A stretch of 12,974 nucleotides of DNA from an uncultured delta proteobacterium (GCA_903924805.1 CAIYCZ010000061.1:1-12974), one strand, 5' to 3'. Counted from the stretch's first letter, positions 1 to 6,348 are shown. Made by a program: numbers and translations. Notes: generated by a model not told the origin, from the sequence alone.

Positions 1-21
1 GAAAAAAGATGAATAAAGGTC

Positions 22-69
22 AAAAGCAGACTTGACCCCTTTTCTGCTTTTCCCCTTTGACCCCTTTTC
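22..69. repeat. REP-like hairpin and direct repeat
   Basis: A perfect 9-bp inverted repeat (AAAAGCAGA at 22-30, TCTGCTTTT at 43-51) encloses a 12-base loop. Overlapping it, TTGACCCCTTTTC occurs twice, at 32-44 and 57-69, and GGTCAA at 18-23 mirrors TTGACC at 32-37. The mix of short palindromes and pyrimidine-rich direct repeats resembles the extragenic palindromes mobilised by REP-associated (RAYT) transposases, but no transposase is in view. It could also be a weak terminator of a gene left of the window. Family assignment is a guess. Confidence 0.35.
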
Positions 70-70
70 C

Positions 71-145
71 CCTTAACAACCGCATCAACTCGGACTGGCA
101 ATTCCGTTGCACTCCATTGTCAGCCGGTTATGCGGACCGTTGGCA
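71..145 (+). mobile_element. Integron attC recombination site (VCR-like)
   Basis: Bases 80-102 pair with 116-135 in a long stem: CCGCAT/ATGCGG, then AAC/GTT, then CGG/CCG, then CTG/CAG, a G.T pair and CAAT/ATTG. Three bases on the left arm only (C86, T90, A94) have no partner, as for the extrahelical bases that orient integrase on folded attC sites. Outside the stem, TTAAC (73-77) pairs with GTTGG (139-143) across a small internal loop (AA versus ACC), giving the R''/R' outer boxes, with the R' box G/TT at 139-141. The R' box deviates from GTTRRRY in its last two bases. The terminal loop is only 13 bases (103-115). The orientation makes the next cassette begin at T140, and the following gene starts at 158. 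The layout resembles Vibrio cholerae repeats as remembered, not aligned. No integrase gene is in the window. Confidence 0.75.
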
Positions 146-157
146 TAGCGAGGAAAT

Positions 158-586
158 ATGATTTACACACTGAGGATCAAATGCGTCTGGGGAATCTACT
201 TGGCGGAACCATTCGAACGCACAGTTGAAATCGACTCAAGAACCACTTTAGCTAAATTGCACGAGTACATCCAGGTGCTGACAGATTTCGACAACGATCA
301 CTGCTATGACTTCTTTGTGGGAAAAACGCCGCGTGACATCCGAAACAGTCTCGGTCGCGATAGCGAATTTGGGGCCGCATCGAATAAGCTGAAGAAGGTC
401 ACCCTTGCCGACGTTTTCCCCTTAGCAAAGGGCCAATACCTGTACTACTGGTTTGACTTTGGTGACGACTGGAAATTCCAGATATCTGCGAAAGGCGAAC
501 AGGCAGTTCAGCCCGGCATCAAATATCCAAGAGTGATTGCCGAAAAAGGACCAAAGCCGATTCAGTATCCAGAATTTGAGGAATAG
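158..586 (+). CDS. Plasmid pRiA4b ORF-3-like family protein
   Basis: This 142-aa protein carries the hallmark of the pRiA4b ORF-3 family (PF07929): an early strand region (residues 1-25), a helix spanning LAKLHEYIQV (31-40) followed by DHCYDFFVG (47-55), the TLADVFP stretch (82-88), and the signature YYWFDFGDDWKFQI (96-109). The tail YPRVIAEKGPKPIQYPEFEE (123-142) matches the shorter subfamily ending in a proline-tyrosine-acidic motif. Its biochemical role is not established; members occur on plasmids, in mobile regions and in gene cassettes. The start is supported by GAGGA at 150-154 just upstream. The gene begins 18 bases beyond the predicted attC crossover point, the spacing expected for an integron cassette gene. 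I see no second attC downstream, so either this is the last cassette or its 3' site has decayed. Family assignment is firm; cassette status is inferred. Confidence 0.82.
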   Translation: MIYTLRIKCVWGIYLAEPFERTVEIDSRTTLAKLHEYIQVLTDFDNDHCYDFFVGKTPRDIRNSLGRDSEFGAASNKLKKVTLADVFPLAKGQYLYYWFDFGDDWKFQISAKGEQAVQPGIKYPRVIAEKGPKPIQYPEFEE

Positions 587-590
587 TTGA

Positions 591-671
591 ATGCCCAAGA
601 AGGCGGTGGAGAGGTATGCGTACCTAAAGGGGATAACAGCACTCTTTTTGGGAATAATTGAGAAGAAATAA
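591..671 (+). CDS. Possible 26-aa small ORF
   Basis: An ATG 4 bases after the preceding stop opens a 26-codon frame, MPKKAVERYAYLKG followed by a short hydrophobic stretch (ITALFLGII) and EKK. The sequence GAGGA at 578-582, inside the end of the previous gene, could serve as a ribosome site. It is basic with one hydrophobic patch, too short for a confident membrane segment. No family is recognised. It may be chance. Confidence 0.18.
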   Translation: MPKKAVERYAYLKGITALFLGIIEKK

Positions 672-697
672 TTGGGGAACATCCACAGATTAATATG

Positions 698-985
698 CTA
701 AGCATGCAGTCCCCGTTGTCTTCCTTTTACTGTTCTCTGCGGAAGCTTTCTCAAACGCTTGCTTTCAAGATACAACGTGTCAGGACAAAAATCCTGCCCA
801 TTCTGCCACTGAATACTCCCCAGCACTGTTTTGACTGACTGAAAAATTTCAATATTCCTCAATTCCCTGAATACCCCTTGAGATAAATAAGGTTTCACAT
901 CAAAAATTCTAACCTGCCCATTGGTAAATGTAAGCCGAAGCTTATAATCGTCCATTGGCTTTACGCCTTTGATTCTTGGATTCAT
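698..985 (-). CDS. DUF2442 domain protein
   Basis: This 95-aa protein matches DUF2442: KPMDDYKLRLTFTNGQVRIF (residues 9-28) is the N-terminal beta hairpin, then DVKPYL (29-34), GVFREL (37-42), and the closing signature GSIQWQNGQDFCPDTLY (56-72). The C-terminal 20 residues are basic (KRLRKLPQRTVKGRQRG) and could contact nucleic acid, which is inference. It lies 13 bases downstream of the DUF4160 gene on the same strand, so the two are almost certainly co-transcribed. DUF4160/DUF2442 neighbours are common in bacterial mobile and cassette DNA and are sometimes proposed as toxin-antitoxin-like pairs. I know of no firm function. The next gene on the left is convergent. Confidence 0.85.
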   Translation of the reverse strand: MNPRIKGVKPMDDYKLRLTFTNGQVRIFDVKPYLSQGVFRELRNIEIFQSVKTVLGSIQWQNGQDFCPDTLYLESKRLRKLPQRTVKGRQRGLHA

Positions 986-998
986 AGGTATGTGCTTC

Positions 999-1268
999 CT
1001 ATTTTAAAGGATCAATCTTGAATATAGGCTCGCCTTGAATTGCCAGCCTCCAGTCTGCCATGAGCTCATCCTGGTGAATTTCTACCCATGCATGCACAAG
1101 TTTAATTTTACTCTTTGGTAAAGAGCCTTCAAGCAGCTTTCCCTCAGGTATTGAGATAACGGCCTCATTGTCTTGGTACTGCACATGGATATGCGGCAAT
1201 TTATGTTTTTTCCTATCCATAAAATACATTAAAACAATAACACCATAAAACATGGAAATCACCGGCAT
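999..1268 (-). CDS. DUF4160 domain protein
   Basis: This 89-aa protein has the full DUF4160 pattern: MPVISMFYGVIVLMYFMDRKK at the start, the HIHVQYQDNEAVISI core (residues 26-40) with its His-x-His-Val motif, LLEGSLPKSKIKLVHAW (45-61), and the helix EIHQDELMADWRLA (63-76). Family members normally run 80-95 aa, so it is complete. The start is set by AGGGG at 1275-1279, six bases upstream of ATG. It is the first gene of a two-gene minus-strand unit driven by the promoter at 1317-1345. Function is unknown; the pairing with DUF2442 suggests the two act together. Confidence 0.88.
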   Translation of the reverse strand: MPVISMFYGVIVLMYFMDRKKHKLPHIHVQYQDNEAVISIPEGKLLEGSLPKSKIKLVHAWVEIHQDELMADWRLAIQGEPIFKIDPLK

Positions 1269-1316
1269 GCTAAACCCCTAAATATTTGTTAGCAAGAAGT
1301 CCATTTAGATGAGGAA

Positions 1317-1345
1317 AGTATAGGCATGGGTCGGTTATATGTCAA
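1317..1345 (-). promoter_or_regulatory. Sigma-70 promoter for the DUF4160-DUF2442 unit
   Basis: On the minus strand a perfect TTGACA (-35, 1340-1345) and TATACT (-10, 1317-1322, five of six consensus bases) are separated by exactly 17 bases. Transcription would start near 1310, giving a leader of about 40 bases before the DUF4160 start codon. Having its own promoter fits a small autonomous module. Confidence 0.75.
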
Positions 1346-1352
1346 TAAGAAA

Positions 1353-1374
1353 TCTGCCCCAAGACATGGGCAGA
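1353..1374. repeat. Small inverted repeat upstream of the minus-strand promoter
   Basis: TCTGCCC (1353-1359) and GGGCAGA (1368-1374) form a perfect 7-bp stem with an 8-base loop, immediately upstream of the -35 box of the DUF4160 promoter. It could be a regulator site or a weak minus-strand terminator (TTTCTTATT follows on that strand). Confidence 0.4.
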
Positions 1375-1467
1375 GGTTGAGAAAAAGGGGGTGCATTTAT
1401 TTTCGAGTTGATAGTAGGTGTACTAAAAATAAATCTGATCACCTTTTTCAAAAAAATAAAACTGACT

Positions 1468-1504
1468 AAAAAAGCCCTGTGTCTCACAACCATAGGGCTT
1501 TTTT
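1468..1504. terminator. Bidirectional rho-independent terminator
   Basis: AAAAAAGCCCT (1468-1478) and AGGGCTTTTTT (1494-1504) are perfectly complementary over 11 bp with a 15-base loop, so either transcript would end in a U-run. It sits just past the stop of the SSB-like fragment on the minus strand, so it was probably that gene's terminator. It now also insulates the DUF4160 unit from the operon. Confidence 0.8.
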
Positions 1505-1534
1505 ATTAAATTATAAATATTAGAGACTCTTAAT

Positions 1535-1642
1535 TTAAAACGGCACATCACTTTCAGGCGGTCCCACAGCGCCTTCATCAAATGGTGGAGGCTCAGAAGA
1601 GGATCGGTCCTTATCTGCGCCATGTGCCCTATAAACGCTGCG
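1535..1642 (-). pseudogene. Remnant of an SSB-like protein C-terminus
   Basis: The minus frame reads RSVYRAHGADKDRSSSEPPP, then FDEGAVGPPESDVPF and stop (35 aa). It has no usable start and is closed upstream by a stop codon at 1643-1645. The Ser/Pro/Gly/Asp-rich linker ending in an acidic Asp-Val-Pro-Phe tip is the layout of single-stranded DNA-binding protein tails, which end in (D)DIPF or DVPF and bind partner enzymes. The OB-fold portion is not visible upstream. A strong terminator lies 31 bases after the stop in the correct orientation. I infer a decayed ssb, perhaps from a phage or plasmid, but a 35-aa match to a tail motif could be coincidence. Confidence 0.4.
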
Positions 1643-1680
1643 CTAAAAAATATCGGGTAAAGTCCTGTTAAAGTTTTCAC

Positions 1681-1722
1681 TTGACAGAAATTGCAGGCTT
1701 GATTATATATGAGTATACTCAT
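1681..1722 (+). promoter_or_regulatory. Putative promoter with 14-bp palindromic operator
   Basis: A perfect TTGACA (1681-1686) is followed after 17 bases by TATATA (1704-1709, four of six matches). Directly at the -10/start point lies the perfect palindrome ATGAGTATACTCAT (1709-1722), positioned where a dimeric repressor would block initiation. If it drives the oxidoreductase operon, the leader would be about 250 bases. Otherwise it belonged to the lost gene whose remnant follows. Regulator unknown. Confidence 0.45.
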
Positions 1723-1885
1723 GAAAGAGACGGCATAAAAACGGAAAAACAGGACCTCGGCAGAGCAACCCATGACACCATTAGAGCACAAAGGTAACCA
1801 GAAATACGCAGTTCCGCTTGCTAAGAAAGAGATGCCAAACTTCTTGAAGGCATTTGGCGTAAAGCCCATGGGGAGTTTAGTTTAA
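1709..1885 (+). pseudogene. Short interrupted reading-frame remnant
   Basis: One frame runs MSILMKETA, an in-frame TAA (1736-1738), then 12 further codons to an ATG at 1772 and 37 codons ending MPNFLKAFGVKPMGSLV and TAA (1883-1885). There is no Shine-Dalgarno before 1772, so the piece from 1772 is unlikely to start there. The composition (Lys-rich, with a plausible helix AKKEMPNFLKAFGV) looks like coding sequence. It may be the debris of a small autoregulated gene beneath the palindromic promoter, or a leader ORF. I recognise no family. Confidence 0.2.
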
Positions 1886-1968
1886 AGATAATTTTCTAAC
1901 GCTGTAAGAATAGATAAAAGAAGCTAACTAAAAACCATTTAACAAACGCACAAAGCTGGAGAGTACCT

Positions 1969-3453
1969 ATGAGCACACCCGTAACAACGCTGAGCACTAT
2001 GATTGATGCGATAGCAGGAGTCGTGGGGAAGGAGAACGTAACCACTGATGTGGAAACGCTTAAGAAATATTCCCGTGACACGAGCCTCATGGCCCCCCGC
2101 ATGCCTGACATGACAGTGTGGGTAAAGAATACCAGCCAGGTTCAGGGCGTCATCAAGATAGCAAATCAAAATAATTACCCGGTGGTTCCCAGAAGTTCCG
2201 GCACTGGTACCTATGGGACAGGTATTCCTGAAGAAGGGGGAATGATACTTGATTTCTCGCGCATGAAACGTATACCGCGGACCGACACCCGCAACCGGTG
2301 GGTTCTGATTGAGCCCGGAGTAACTTTTGGAGAGCTCAGAGATGACCTGAGCAAGAACGGCATGCAGGCTTTGAATCCGCTGCTTCCGCGCAGGGACAAG
2401 TCAGTTATAACCAGCGTGCTGGAACGGGAGCCGGTGCTTACCGCTAAAACTGAATGTGATGAGCCGCTCAGGACCATGGAGATTGTCTGGGGGACTGGTG
2501 AGCTCTTCAGGTCAGGTGCCATGGCCGTTGATGCCATGCCCGCAGAAGAGATACCTGATAAAACTAAATCTGATCTGTGCAGTGTCGGCGGACCTGGTAT
2601 TGACTGGTGGAGGCTGATGACGGGTTGTCAGGGTAGTTTTGGCGTAATCACCATAATGAATGTAAAGATTTTTCACAAGCCGCTCATGCAGAAGGTGGTG
2701 TTCCTTCCCTTCAATACCCTGGAAGATGCGGTAATGCCTTTCTACACCATACAGCGCCGGGAGATAGGGCATGAGTGCTTTATTCTGAACAGTTACAATC
2801 TGGCAGCGATCATGGCTGAAACTGAAAGCGAAATTCCTGAGCTTGCACGCAAGCTCCCGCCGTACAGCATCGTGCTTAACCTCTGGGGCGGGCAGTTCTT
2901 TCCTGAAGATCGCATCGCGTATGAAGAAAAGGCAGTTAAAGAAATTGCAGACCAGTATAAGTGTTCGGTGACCCAGGAGGTTAAGGCTATCCCTGAAGCA
3001 AGCGAGCGCTTTCAAAGCATGCTGACTGGTCCCTGGGAAGGCGATGTTTACTGGAAGGAACGGCAGCTGGGCGGATGCCTGGACATCGTTTTTGAGAGCG
3101 GCATGGATAAAATCCCCGGCTACTGGAATCTGTTTCAACAGCTGGCAGGTGAGTGCGGGTTAGTCACCAGCACTCTCGGCATGTATATTCAGCCCCGGCA
3201 GAGAGCACGCGTATGTCACGTCGAATTTAATATTCCCTGTGACCCGAACGGTGCCGGCATAGATACGGTCAAGGCGTTTCATAAAAAGGCAAGCGAAACA
3301 GTTATGAATGCCGGGGCATTCTTTTACCGGCCCTATTATGACTGGGCGGATATGATCTATTCCCGATCCGGCTATACTTTTGAGACGATCAAAAAGCTGA
3401 AAAAGATTATTGACCCCAACAGAACGCTTAATCCGGGAAGAATAGGACTGTAA
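1969..3453 (+). CDS. FAD-binding oxidoreductase A (VAO/PCMH-like)
   Basis: This 494-aa flavoprotein has the FAD_binding_4 (PF01565) layout: N-terminal helices (12-45), the PP-loop VVPRSSGTGTYGTG (72-85), DFSRMKRI (95-102), LIEPGVTFGEL (113-123), the G-E-L-F-R-S-G turn (177-183), GSFGVITIM (222-230), a cap domain, and the C-terminal DPNRTLNPGR (482-491) typical of FAD-linked oxidase C / PCMH-type enzymes such as 4-cresol dehydrogenase. No signal peptide, so cytoplasmic. No His in the PP-loop for covalent histidyl-FAD. Relatives conserve a glycine-rich stretch followed by Tyr-Gly-Asp-His near residues 145-165; here it reads SVITSVLEREPVLTAKTE, so the substrate pocket differs. It is first in the operon, 63 bases before flavoprotein B, and its motifs most resemble flavoprotein E. 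Likely role: hydride abstraction from a hydroxylated, perhaps phenolic, substrate. The exact substrate is not readable. Confidence 0.85.
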   Translation: MSTPVTTLSTMIDAIAGVVGKENVTTDVETLKKYSRDTSLMAPRMPDMTVWVKNTSQVQGVIKIANQNNYPVVPRSSGTGTYGTGIPEEGGMILDFSRMKRIPRTDTRNRWVLIEPGVTFGELRDDLSKNGMQALNPLLPRRDKSVITSVLEREPVLTAKTECDEPLRTMEIVWGTGELFRSGAMAVDAMPAEEIPDKTKSDLCSVGGPGIDWWRLMTGCQGSFGVITIMNVKIFHKPLMQKVVFLPFNTLEDAVMPFYTIQRREIGHECFILNSYNLAAIMAETESEIPELARKLPPYSIVLNLWGGQFFPEDRIAYEEKAVKEIADQYKCSVTQEVKAIPEASERFQSMLTGPWEGDVYWKERQLGGCLDIVFESGMDKIPGYWNLFQQLAGECGLVTSTLGMYIQPRQRARVCHVEFNIPCDPNGAGIDTVKAFHKKASETVMNAGAFFYRPYYDWADMIYSRSGYTFETIKKLKKIIDPNRTLNPGRIGL

Positions 3454-3464
3454 GCTGAACAGAC

Positions 3465-3485
3465 ACAGCCGACAGAAGCGGCTGT
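3465..3485 (+). repeat. Intercistronic hairpin
   Basis: ACAGCCG (3465-3471) and CGGCTGT (3479-3485) form a perfect 7-bp stem with a 7-base loop between flavoproteins A and B. No U-run follows, so it is not a terminator. It could affect mRNA processing or stability and so the ratio of the two subunits, which is inference. Confidence 0.4.
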
Positions 3486-3516
3486 AAAGAAAATTCCAGA
3501 AATAAGGAGATAAAAT

Positions 3517-5208
3517 ATGGCGTTTTCAGACATAGCTCTTAGAGCATTGAAGGATGTGGTTGGCGAAGAACATGTGAGTGACGATCCGATTATCTGTCAG
3601 GCATATTCGCGTGTGCAATGGACTGCTGACGGATGTATCCAGCGCTCACAACTCGGGACGAAAATGAAACCTACGTGTATAGTTCTCCCGGACTCAACAG
3701 AGGAAGTGCAGGCCATCGTTAAACTGGCTAACCGGTATAAGTTTGTTTTTATTCCCCGCGGCTCAGGCATGATAAACAGCGCCTTCCCCAACGCGGCTCA
3801 GGTCATGAGGGCCAATGGGGTGATAATTGTAGACCCCAAACGGATGGACAAGATTTTAAAGGTTGACGGAAATAACATGTACATGGTGATAGAGCCGTAT
3901 GTGAACTTTGCCGCCTGCCAGGCAGAGGCCATGAAGGTGGGCTGCACCATGCCGTCTCCTCCTGCGGGCGCTCAGGTTTCAGCACTGGCAAATATCCAGT
4001 GGCACGGCGCTTATGGCAATTCCTGGCTTTCAGGGCTCGGGGCACACCAGCTTCTATCTTTTGAGGTGGTGCTTCCTAACGGTGAAATCCTGCGCAGCGG
4101 CTCTATTTCCCAGGCAGGAAATGATGACTGGATCTGGAATGATGGGCCGGGTCCTGACCTGCGCGGCTTTTTCCGCGGGGCGCAGTTCGGTCATGCGGGT
4201 GGTATGGGAATGGTTACCAAGATTTCCACACGGCTTTTCCCATGGCCTGGTCCAGTAGTTTTTCCGACACAGGGAAATGGTGTTGGCAAGGAGTCATACT
4301 TCCCGGTAGATAAAGTCAGGTGGTACATGATTGACTTCCCCGCTGCCATAAAAGCCTACCCGGAAAAAGAGGAAGAACAGTTGCGCTGGGCATGCGACCT
4401 GCATTATGAAATAGCACGGGCCGAGCTTGCAATCGTTGTGCAGCACAATGCAAAGCAGTTTATGTGGACGTGGGCAGCACGCAGCAAGGAGGAATTTCAC
4501 AAGGGTGCTAACGAGGACTTCTACCCTCACGGGTACAATATAGTGGCCCTTTCTGCTATTACCTCCCTTGAACAGCTTGAATATGAAGAAAAAGTCCTGA
4601 AATCAATTGTAAAAAAAATGGGCGGCAGTTTCCTCTCTGAAGAGTCGCCTGATCCAAAAGACCGCGAGCGGTACAAAGTCTGGATGCGGATTACCAATGA
4701 CTGGATAAGAACAGCTCATTCAATGCGGCTGAGCCGTCCCACTGACTGTTTTCATCAGGGTACCGCATGCCTTGATTCCATCGACGCGGTAGCAGATGAG
4801 ATTATTCGGGCTAACCGGGCCCAGAGAAAAATGCGTGAAGCCGGAAAGGGCCAGAACCTGCTTCCCATAAGCTTCCATGGCGGATGGATCAGCCCCTTAG
4901 AAAAAGGTTATGGTGCTTTGATGACCACCGATCTGTGGCCGGAACAGGAACCGGAGAAAGCTGCCGAGGCCATTCAGTTTCTTTTGTCATCGCTGGTGGG
5001 GATGCTCGGAGAGAAGAGCGCAGGAGCAACCGTGTGTCTCCTTGGGCCGGCATATGATCTTCTCGGACCGCAGTTTTTTAATGTGCACCTGCTGGTCAAG
5101 GCAATGAAGCGCGAGTTTGACCCGAATAATGTTTCCAATCCGCCGTATGCAACAATGCCAGACGTGGTTGACCCGATGCAACTGGCTGAGATGACCAAAG
5201 TTTTATAA
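3517..5208 (+). CDS. FAD-binding oxidoreductase B (VAO/PCMH-like)
   Basis: This 563-aa flavoprotein, longer than A, carries the FAD_binding_4 domain: VLPDSTEEVQAIVKLAN (56-72), PP-loop FIPRGSGMINSAFP (78-91), DPKRMDKI (106-113), VIEPYVNFAACQAEA (124-138), PNGEILRSG (187-195), GPGPDLRGFF (210-219), GMGMVTKISTRLFP (229-242), and a C-terminus ending FDPNNVSNPP (534-543) of the VAO/PCMH type. No signal peptide or transmembrane segment. AGGAG upstream sets the start. The SGS/GPGP/GHAGGMGMVT section closely parallels flavoprotein G (GSM/GPGP/NAGYGIVT), while A parallels E, so A+B and E+G look like duplicated pairs. It probably forms a heteromer with A. The substrate is unknown; enzymes of this superfamily oxidise alkylphenols, vanillyl alcohol, glycolate or lactate. 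It lies 29 bases before the amidohydrolase. Confidence 0.84.
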   Translation: MAFSDIALRALKDVVGEEHVSDDPIICQAYSRVQWTADGCIQRSQLGTKMKPTCIVLPDSTEEVQAIVKLANRYKFVFIPRGSGMINSAFPNAAQVMRANGVIIVDPKRMDKILKVDGNNMYMVIEPYVNFAACQAEAMKVGCTMPSPPAGAQVSALANIQWHGAYGNSWLSGLGAHQLLSFEVVLPNGEILRSGSISQAGNDDWIWNDGPGPDLRGFFRGAQFGHAGGMGMVTKISTRLFPWPGPVVFPTQGNGVGKESYFPVDKVRWYMIDFPAAIKAYPEKEEEQLRWACDLHYEIARAELAIVVQHNAKQFMWTWAARSKEEFHKGANEDFYPHGYNIVALSAITSLEQLEYEEKVLKSIVKKMGGSFLSEESPDPKDRERYKVWMRITNDWIRTAHSMRLSRPTDCFHQGTACLDSIDAVADEIIRANRAQRKMREAGKGQNLLPISFHGGWISPLEKGYGALMTTDLWPEQEPEKAAEAIQFLLSSLVGMLGEKSAGATVCLLGPAYDLLGPQFFNVHLLVKAMKREFDPNNVSNPPYATMPDVVDPMQLAEMTKVL

Positions 5209-5237
5209 AATAATATAACACGTAAAGGAGAGCGAGC

Positions 5238-6239
5238 ATGTCAGAAGAAAAGGGAACCATAGAAAAAATGCTGGTTGTAAAACCATTCAAGGTGTTTGAC
5301 AGCCATGGACATCCCGGTCTTGAGAAAAAGGGAATTGCCGATCGCCCCGGGTGTCTTGATTTCTGGTGCGGTGACTCGGTGGTATCTCGCAGCATGATGG
5401 GAGCCCGTGCATTCATGGGCGATCCCAACCCATTTAAAGTTATTACCAAGCCGGAAGAATGTCCGGAGATGAGTCCTGAAGTTTTCATCCAGTATATGGA
5501 TATGGCAGGCGTTGAGGCCATGTGCCTGCAGTGTATTCACGGTGTAACTGATCCGTATCCGGGCAACCCGAAAGGCTGGAAATGGTATGTGCCCAATGAG
5601 TATGTAAAAAAGGATTTTATTGATGCATTCCCGGGCCGTTTCACGGCAGTCGGCGGAGTCCACCCGCGCTATGGCAAACAGGCAGCAGTCGAGATGGTTA
5701 TTTCAGCAAAGGAGTGCGGATTCCCCGGTATTAAAGTTCATCCGCCGACCTCCGGCTATCCAAACAACCCTGATCTCTATCCTGCCTATGAAAAATGCCA
5801 GGAGCTGGGGCTGCATGTGCAGATTCACACCGGTGTTGAAGAACTGCCGGGAACCAGGGCAAAATACCAGCACCCGGTGTATGTGGATGACGTAGCAATG
5901 GATTTTCCGAAACTGAAGATTCTGCAGTTACATTGCGGCGTGTTTAACAACCCGATGATGGGCTTGTGGAACGTTATGAAACATGATAATCTCTATACTG
6001 ACATAACGATTCCGCATCCGACCCTCATGCAGTTTAAGTATTACTGGGATCTTGATCATATGCGGTTCTTAGAGTTCTTTATGCCGGATAAGGTGTTTTA
6101 CGGCACGGACTTCCCGCTTACGCTTCCGGTGTACCGGGCAATGGTAGACAATATAATGAATCTGCCGTTGAGTATGGATTTCAAGCACAAACTGATGGGC
6201 AATAATTTTAGAAAATTCATAAACTGGAAGAGCAAATAA
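5238..6239 (+). CDS. Amidohydrolase-2 family metal enzyme (decarboxylase/hydrolase-like)
   Basis: This 333-aa protein is an amidohydrolase_2 (PF04909) TIM barrel of the ACMSD / gamma-resorcylate decarboxylase / 4-oxalomesaconate hydratase group. Visible metal-site residues in order: D21-S-H23-G-H25 on strand 1, GIKVHPP (164-170), QIHTG with H197, QLHCG with H232, and YGTDFPL with D291. The HxH, two later His and one Asp set is complete, so the enzyme should be active. GGVHP (139-143) also fits the family. Length is usual. AAAGGAG sits upstream of ATG. Close behind two PCMH-like flavoproteins, it most likely processes the product of their oxidation, for example by non-oxidative decarboxylation or C-C hydrolysis of an aromatic acid. 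That assignment is inference; a hydrolase acting on an unrelated ester or lactone is also possible. Confidence 0.85.
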   Translation: MSEEKGTIEKMLVVKPFKVFDSHGHPGLEKKGIADRPGCLDFWCGDSVVSRSMMGARAFMGDPNPFKVITKPEECPEMSPEVFIQYMDMAGVEAMCLQCIHGVTDPYPGNPKGWKWYVPNEYVKKDFIDAFPGRFTAVGGVHPRYGKQAAVEMVISAKECGFPGIKVHPPTSGYPNNPDLYPAYEKCQELGLHVQIHTGVEELPGTRAKYQHPVYVDDVAMDFPKLKILQLHCGVFNNPMMGLWNVMKHDNLYTDITIPHPTLMQFKYYWDLDHMRFLEFFMPDKVFYGTDFPLTLPVYRAMVDNIMNLPLSMDFKHKLMGNNFRKFINWKSK

Positions 6240-6348
6240 TAGCATCTGGCGGGGATAAGAACCTTGGCGCAGGTACAGTGTGGATGTGAGGTTTCAGTCA
6301 TGGTGCGGCAGAATGGAAGTAATCAGGAAGTACTATAACGCAGTATAC

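Larger units (their letters stand above)
1269..1968. other. 700-bp stretch without a confident gene
   Basis: This AT-rich gap separates the minus-strand cassette-like unit from the plus-strand oxidoreductase operon. It holds the DUF4160 promoter, a hairpin, a strong bidirectional terminator, an SSB-like C-terminal fragment, a plus-strand promoter with a palindrome, and a short interrupted frame. A 148-codon minus frame across 1423-1869 is not considered real. A ribosome site GGAGAG (1958-1963) serves the gene at 1969. The mix of fragments reads as eroded mobile DNA. Confidence 0.6.

Noticed and set aside
671..720. Possible second attC after the pRiA4b-like gene (GGGGAAC ... CCCCGTT)
   Set aside because: Only a 4-5 bp GGGG/CCCC pairing is found, with no extended stem, one-sided bulges or proper R boxes.
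1353..1374. Strong terminator
   Set aside because: The stem is only 7 bp and no run of four or more T follows on either strand, so it is listed only as an inverted repeat.
1269..1400. Possible attC upstream of the DUF4160 gene
   Set aside because: GTTAGC- and CTCAAC-like boxes occur but no long imperfect stem links them; the stretch is better explained as promoter and ribosome site.
1423..1869. 148-codon minus-strand open frame
   Set aside because: It runs through the strong terminator at 1468-1504 and overlaps the SSB-like frame and the plus-strand promoter; the translation shows no domain-like pattern.
2512..3138. 208-codon minus-strand open frame
   Set aside because: It is a shadow lying wholly within flavoprotein A, which has clear FAD-family motifs in the plus frame.
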